Origin: CBDTYW01 sp965364735
Lineage (GTDB): Bacteria; Actinomycetota; Nitriliruptoria; Nitriliruptorales; Nitriliruptoraceae
NCBI GenBank assembly: GCA_965364735.1
Contig: CBDTYW010000133.1
Span: forward strand, 1 to 10,145
Direction of reading: 5' to 3'
Length of the DNA stretch: 10,145 bases
The first letter of the stretch is position 1, and the number at the start of each line of letters is the position of its first letter. Below are positions 7,071 through 10,145 of the stretch, one piece after another. Position numbers and translations under genes: made by a program. A model generated the notes under the pieces. That model searched no databases. It was not told the DNA's origin and saw only the letters and a program-made list of their open reading frames with translations.

Positions 7071-7098
7071 CATGTCCGCGTCTGGCCGGATCGTTACC
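7071..7098 (-). promoter_or_regulatory. ECF-type promoter-like element upstream of the sigma gene, copy 1
   Basis: On the minus strand this reads GGTAACG, CCGGCC in the spacer and CGGACATG, with the GGTAAC box resembling ECF -35 elements (GGAAC/GTAAC type). Its downstream edge is 20 bp before the sigma ATG, so transcription would begin just upstream of the GAGG ribosome-binding site at 7059-7062, giving a very short leader. The matching element inside the sigma gene suggests that both are recognised by the same protein, most simply the sigma factor itself (autoregulation). ACCGCGGT (7096-7103) forms a dyad over the -35 box. Confidence 0.5.
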
Positions 7099-7122
7099 GC
7101 GGTGACGGGATCGTGTGGCTCG

Positions 7123-7593
7123 TCAGCTGTCCGCGCAGCCGAGCGCTTCCCGGAGATCGGCCACCCGCTCCGCGTTCTTGCCGAGGTCGCCGGAGCCGAG
7201 GCGCGACGCCGACCGGACGTGGATGACGCCTGCCTCGGGGTCGGTCCGGAGCTCGATGTCGTCGATGAAGCCGAACACGAGCGACTTCGACTCGGCGTGG
7301 ACGTACGTCTCGGTCGCGGTCACGATGCCGGTGCGCGGCAGGGCGGACAGGCCTGCGATCATCCGGGCTGCGACGTTGGCGGGCGAGCCCGCGCAGTTGA
7401 ACGGTGGGACGCGGTTCTCCTCGTCCGCGCTGAGGCTCGAGACGCAGCTCGTGACCGACGCGCACGGGGCGAGGTCGCCCACACCAACCTCAGCTGGCTG
7501 GTCCGCAGAGACCGCCCAGATCCGGATCCCGGCCATGATCAGCACGATCGCGGCGAGCGGGATCGAGACTCCGGGAAGCAGGCGATCGAACAT
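7123..7593 (-). CDS. DUF1499 family membrane-anchored protein
   Basis: A 156-residue protein with one N-terminal hydrophobic helix (about 11-29), acting as a membrane anchor or uncleaved signal. The remainder fits the DUF1499 family (PF07386): PCASVTSCVSSLS near residues 43-55 (family pattern PC..S.NCVSS), AARMIAGLSALPRTGIV, the TYVHAESKSLVFGFIDDIE segment (family pattern Y.hae..S.lf.F.DD.E), and finally VRSASRLGSGDLGKNAERV (126-144), the most conserved block. The biochemical role of DUF1499 proteins is not established. The start is an ATG with GAGG eight bases upstream. The gene follows the large surface-protein gene after 67 bp and precedes the sigma gene by 72 bp, all on the same strand, so it may belong to either transcript. 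Family recognition is by motif, not by search. Confidence 0.85.
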   Translation of the reverse strand: MFDRLLPGVSIPLAAIVLIMAGIRIWAVSADQPAEVGVGDLAPCASVTSCVSSLSADEENRVPPFNCAGSPANVAARMIAGLSALPRTGIVTATETYVHAESKSLVFGFIDDIELRTDPEAGVIHVRSASRLGSGDLGKNAERVADLREALGCADS

Positions 7594-7660
7594 GACGTGA
7601 CCTCGGAGGGCGTGGTGACGGCTTCCGCGAAGGCTAGGCGCTGGAGTCCCGCCGTGACGG

Positions 7661-10145
7661 TCAGCGCGCTGCGCGGGCGAGAATCGCGTCGACGGTCGCG
7701 TCGGTCACCGCAGCTCGTCCGCCGACGATGACGATCCGCCCGCCGGTGCGGTCGAGCATCGCGGCGGTGGCGTCCGGGAGGCGACGCGGGTGGGTGAGGA
7801 CCAGGAAGCCGTCGAGCGCGACGGCTGCCGGTGATGCGGCCAGCGCGTCGGGGAATCCCGACCCGGACGCGACCATGACGGTGCTCTCGAAGGTGCCGAG
7901 GTCGAGGACGGCGTCCGCGACAGCTGCGGCGGTGGCGTACCGGTCAGCTCCGTGGATGCGTTGTGTGGAGAAGCCCTCGTCGACGAGCTGCTCGTCGACG
8001 GTCCGGCCGATGGCTGCCTCCCCGCCGACGATGATGACCTCGTCGACACCGAACGCCTGGAGTCCGGCGAGCGTCGATGCCGGGACGGTGTCGCGTTCGA
8101 CCAGCAGGAGGGGGACGTCGAGGACGGCGGCGAGCTGTCCGGCGGCGAGCGCGTCAGGGAAGTTGCGGGCGAGCGCGACGACGGCCGTGCTGACGCTGCT
8201 CCGGCTCGCCGCTGCGAGGAGCTCGTCCCCGACGGCGACCGCGGTCTCGTGCCGGCCTGCTCCCTGGATCCGGTCCACGACGACACCCGGCACGGCTGAC
8301 CGGATCGCGTCGACCACGTCCTCGGACATCGCCGCTGGTCCTCCGAGGACGACGACGCGCGTGGGAGCGAGGTCGGCCAGCGCGGCGGCCACGTCCGCGT
8401 GGAGCCGGTCCCGTCGCGTGAGGAGAACCGGCGCCTCGAGGGCCCGAGCGAGCGGTGCCGCGGAGAGCGCGTCGGGGAAGTCGTGTGATCGCGCGACGAT
8501 CACCGTGTCGGCACCGTTGGGATGACTGAGATCCGCGAGCGCGACCGCGGTCGCTTCTCGTGACGGGCCAGCGATCCGAGGGCGACCGTCGACGAGGACC
8601 GGGGCCGGGGCATACCTGCGGGTCGTGCCGAGGCCGTCGTCAACGGACATGTACACGTGCCACAGGCCCGTCGGGACCCCGGTCGTGTCCCACAGATGGG
8701 TGTTCTCGCCGGCCGTCTGCACGAGGTCGGTCACGATCGGGATCCCGTCGAAGCCGGCCGCATCGGTGTCGCGGAACCACGAGACGGTCGTGCCTGACGA
8801 GTGGTTGTCGTCGCGCCAGGTGAGCGGGAAGGCGCCTTGCGCCTCGTGGTCGGCGCGGAGCCAGATCCCGTCCAGGTGCCAGCGTCGCGTGCACGGGTCC
8901 TCGGTCGGGTCGAAGCGCAGGTCCGTGGCCGGCGAACCCTCCCAGCCGGTGGCCGAGGGGTAGTCGTCCGGGTCGTTGACGAAGCCCGGGGGGTCAGTCG
9001 TGAGGTCGATCGTGAACCGCTGGGGCCCGGTGTAGGTGACGATCTCCCGGCTCACGTGGCGACCGTCGTCGCGCCACCACAGGAACCGGCTGTGCATGCC
9101 GCCGCCACAGTCGAACGACAGCGAGAAGTCCCCGTCGTAGCGATAGGAGACCGTGAGCCGGTGGTAGCGCGAGGTGTCGACGGGGACGGGCCCCATCGGC
9201 AGATGCAGGTAGGAGTCGAAGCGGCGTGATCCGTCCGTGGTGGCGTGCAGCTCGCCGTCGAAGGAGACGTCGGTGACGTTGGTGAGCAGCCGCGCGTCGG
9301 TGGGCTCGTCGAAGTCCCACGCGTCACCCCGGACCGCGGTCGCGTAGTCCTCTCCGCCCTCGATGTCGGGGGAGAGGATCTTCGGGTGCGGGCGGTCGAC
9401 GACGGTCAGCGTCGTCGACGGCGAGCGTGCGTCGCCCTCCGAGACGCGCAGCTGATGGGTGCCGGGCAGCAGACCCGCCGTGGGCACCGCGGTGGTCGTG
9501 GCGGTCGACGTGGTGGCGAGCTCACGCCAGCCGTCCCCGGCACGCACCTCGAGCCGGGCGAGGGCTCCGTTGACGGTCGGACCCCACGAGACGTCGATGG
9601 TGGCGTCGTCGTTGACGAACCTGGCCTCGTGGACCGTCACCGGGGCGCTGCGCGAGGAGGACTCCCACGTCAGCCAGACCGCCTCGACCTGATCTCGCCA
9701 CCCCGAGCTGGATGCGACGTCGACGACGTAGGTGTGCCGGCCCGGGTGCATGGTGAACCCGGCGATGTCCTCGCAGGGATTGCGGTCCGTGGCGCAGCGG
9801 TGCCAGAGCACGCCGCCCGCGCGTTGGATCGTCGTCGTGACGTCGATCACGAAGACGCCGTGACGGGCTGCATCGATCGGACGGAGCTGTCCGTTGCGAC
9901 CCCACGGGATCGCCCCGCCGAAGCCGCCCCACAGCAGAGGGATGATCGGCGACTGGTCGGAACGCACCTCGAGGGCGTCGCCGACGCGGATCGCCGTGGC
10001 GGTCTCGGGCAGGACGGGCCCAGGGTCGAGCAGCACGTCAGCGGCCTGCCGGAAGTCCCACGGGTCGCCGTACTCCTCCGTCGCGAAGTCGATGGCTGCG
10101 GTCACGACGTCCGTGGCGAGCTGCGGTGCGGCAGGCCGACCGGCT
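7661..10145 (-). CDS. Large surface protein with two lectin/Fn3-like modules and three type-2 cell-wall-binding repeats (5' end outside window)
   Basis: The frame is open to the window edge with no stop. The first internal start (GTG 10105) lacks a signal peptide, so I treat the gene as 5'-truncated. Residues below are counted from that GTG (814 to the end). Two modules of about 247 residues begin with similar motifs: DFATEEYGDPWDF (6-18) and DYATAVRGDAWDF (253-265). Each has a beta-rich, possibly carbohydrate-binding domain (to about 165 and about 430) followed by an Ig/Fn3-like domain (about 166-237 and 431-506). The C-terminal third is three cell-wall-binding repeats (PF04122 type) with FPDAL cores at 543, 649 and 751. 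These repeats anchor proteins non-covalently to the cell wall in other bacteria. Cysteine pairs 104/111 and 333/405 suggest disulfides in an exported protein. The protein is probably secreted and wall-attached. An N-terminal enzyme or adhesin domain may lie outside the window. Confidence 0.9.
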   Translation of the reverse strand, partial: AGRPAAPQLATDVVTAAIDFATEEYGDPWDFRQAADVLLDPGPVLPETATAIRVGDALEVRSDQSPIIPLLWGGFGGAIPWGRNGQLRPIDAARHGVFVIDVTTTIQRAGGVLWHRCATDRNPCEDIAGFTMHPGRHTYVVDVASSSGWRDQVEAVWLTWESSSRSAPVTVHEARFVNDDATIDVSWGPTVNGALARLEVRAGDGWRELATTSTATTTAVPTAGLLPGTHQLRVSEGDARSPSTTLTVVDRPHPKILSPDIEGGEDYATAVRGDAWDFDEPTDARLLTNVTDVSFDGELHATTDGSRRFDSYLHLPMGPVPVDTSRYHRLTVSYRYDGDFSLSFDCGGGMHSRFLWWRDDGRHVSREIVTYTGPQRFTIDLTTDPPGFVNDPDDYPSATGWEGSPATDLRFDPTEDPCTRRWHLDGIWLRADHEAQGAFPLTWRDDNHSSGTTVSWFRDTDAAGFDGIPIVTDLVQTAGENTHLWDTTGVPTGLWHVYMSVDDGLGTTRRYAPAPVLVDGRPRIAGPSREATAVALADLSHPNGADTVIVARSHDFPDALSAAPLARALEAPVLLTRRDRLHADVAAALADLAPTRVVVLGGPAAMSEDVVDAIRSAVPGVVVDRIQGAGRHETAVAVGDELLAAASRSSVSTAVVALARNFPDALAAGQLAAVLDVPLLLVERDTVPASTLAGLQAFGVDEVIIVGGEAAIGRTVDEQLVDEGFSTQRIHGADRYATAAAVADAVLDLGTFESTVMVASGSGFPDALAASPAAVALDGFLVLTHPRRLPDATAAMLDRTGGRIVIVGGRAAVTDATVDAILARAAR
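7676..8578 (-). repeat. Three tandem type-2 cell-wall-binding repeats within the surface-protein gene
   Basis: The repeats span residues 510-609, 611-715 and 716-810 (numbered from GTG 10105). Each has an FPDAL.A core, a middle APVLLT/VPLLLV/GFLVLT strand and a V.GG.AA[MIV] motif (LGGPAAM 587-593, VGGEAAI 693-699, VGGRAAV 794-800). The second and third open with R-I-x-G-A-[GD]-R plus a downstream TA, as in the family. The first opens with RIAGPSREATA, missing the usual DRY-like triplet. Three repeats per anchor is the arrangement found in clostridial wall proteins, where the three repeats pack into one trimeric-like unit. Confidence 0.88.

Noticed and set aside
7594..7660. TAGCCT as a -10 box for the DUF1499 gene
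   Set aside because: It fits TANNNT, but I found no -35 at a workable distance, and such hexamers are frequent by chance. I do not list it as a promoter.
6574..7731. Plus-strand frame across the sigma gene, the gap and the DUF1499 gene
   Set aside because: It spans three features on the other strand, has no recognisable motif and reflects base composition only.

Overview
The window is GC-rich throughout, with third codon positions almost all G or C, GTG starts and ATGA-type overlaps. Its gene content (paired M16 peptidases, TypA, an ECF sigma factor with a membrane partner, and a surface protein with three type-2 cell-wall-binding repeats) points to a high-GC Gram-positive actinobacterium. 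Type-2 cell-wall-binding repeats are common in deep-branching actinobacterial lineages such as Nitriliruptoria. The window holds no rRNA or other taxonomic marker, so the class is an inference. It shows eight protein-coding genes, no RNA genes, no mobile elements and no CRISPR. It looks like a chromosomal core and envelope region rather than a mobile island.

Left part (1-3461, all minus strand): a site-2-type membrane metalloprotease (M50) with a helical TPR-like C-terminal half is followed 54 bp later by two M16 peptidase genes that overlap by 4 bp. The first M16 protein keeps the zinc site HLFEH; the second, cut by the window edge, has lost it. The three genes may form one proteolysis operon.

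Centre (3462-5471): typA/bipA, a translational GTPase, runs divergently from the M50 gene. It ends at a strong hairpin shared with the convergent operon that follows, probably a two-way terminator.

Right part (5472-10145, all minus strand): read in the direction of transcription, a large secreted or surface protein (N-terminus outside the window) has two lectin-like/Fn3-like modules and three cell-wall-binding repeats. It is followed by a small membrane-anchored DUF1499 protein, an ECF sigma factor and a single-pass membrane protein that is probably its anti-sigma partner.

The most notable non-coding signal is a 28-bp element present twice (22 of 28 positions identical). One copy lies just upstream of the sigma gene. 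The other lies inside the 3' end of the sigma gene, just upstream of the partner gene. Both copies have a GGTAAC box and a GGACATG box 15 nt apart, as expected of an ECF promoter. This suggests an autoregulated sigma/anti-sigma pair with a second, internal promoter for the partner.
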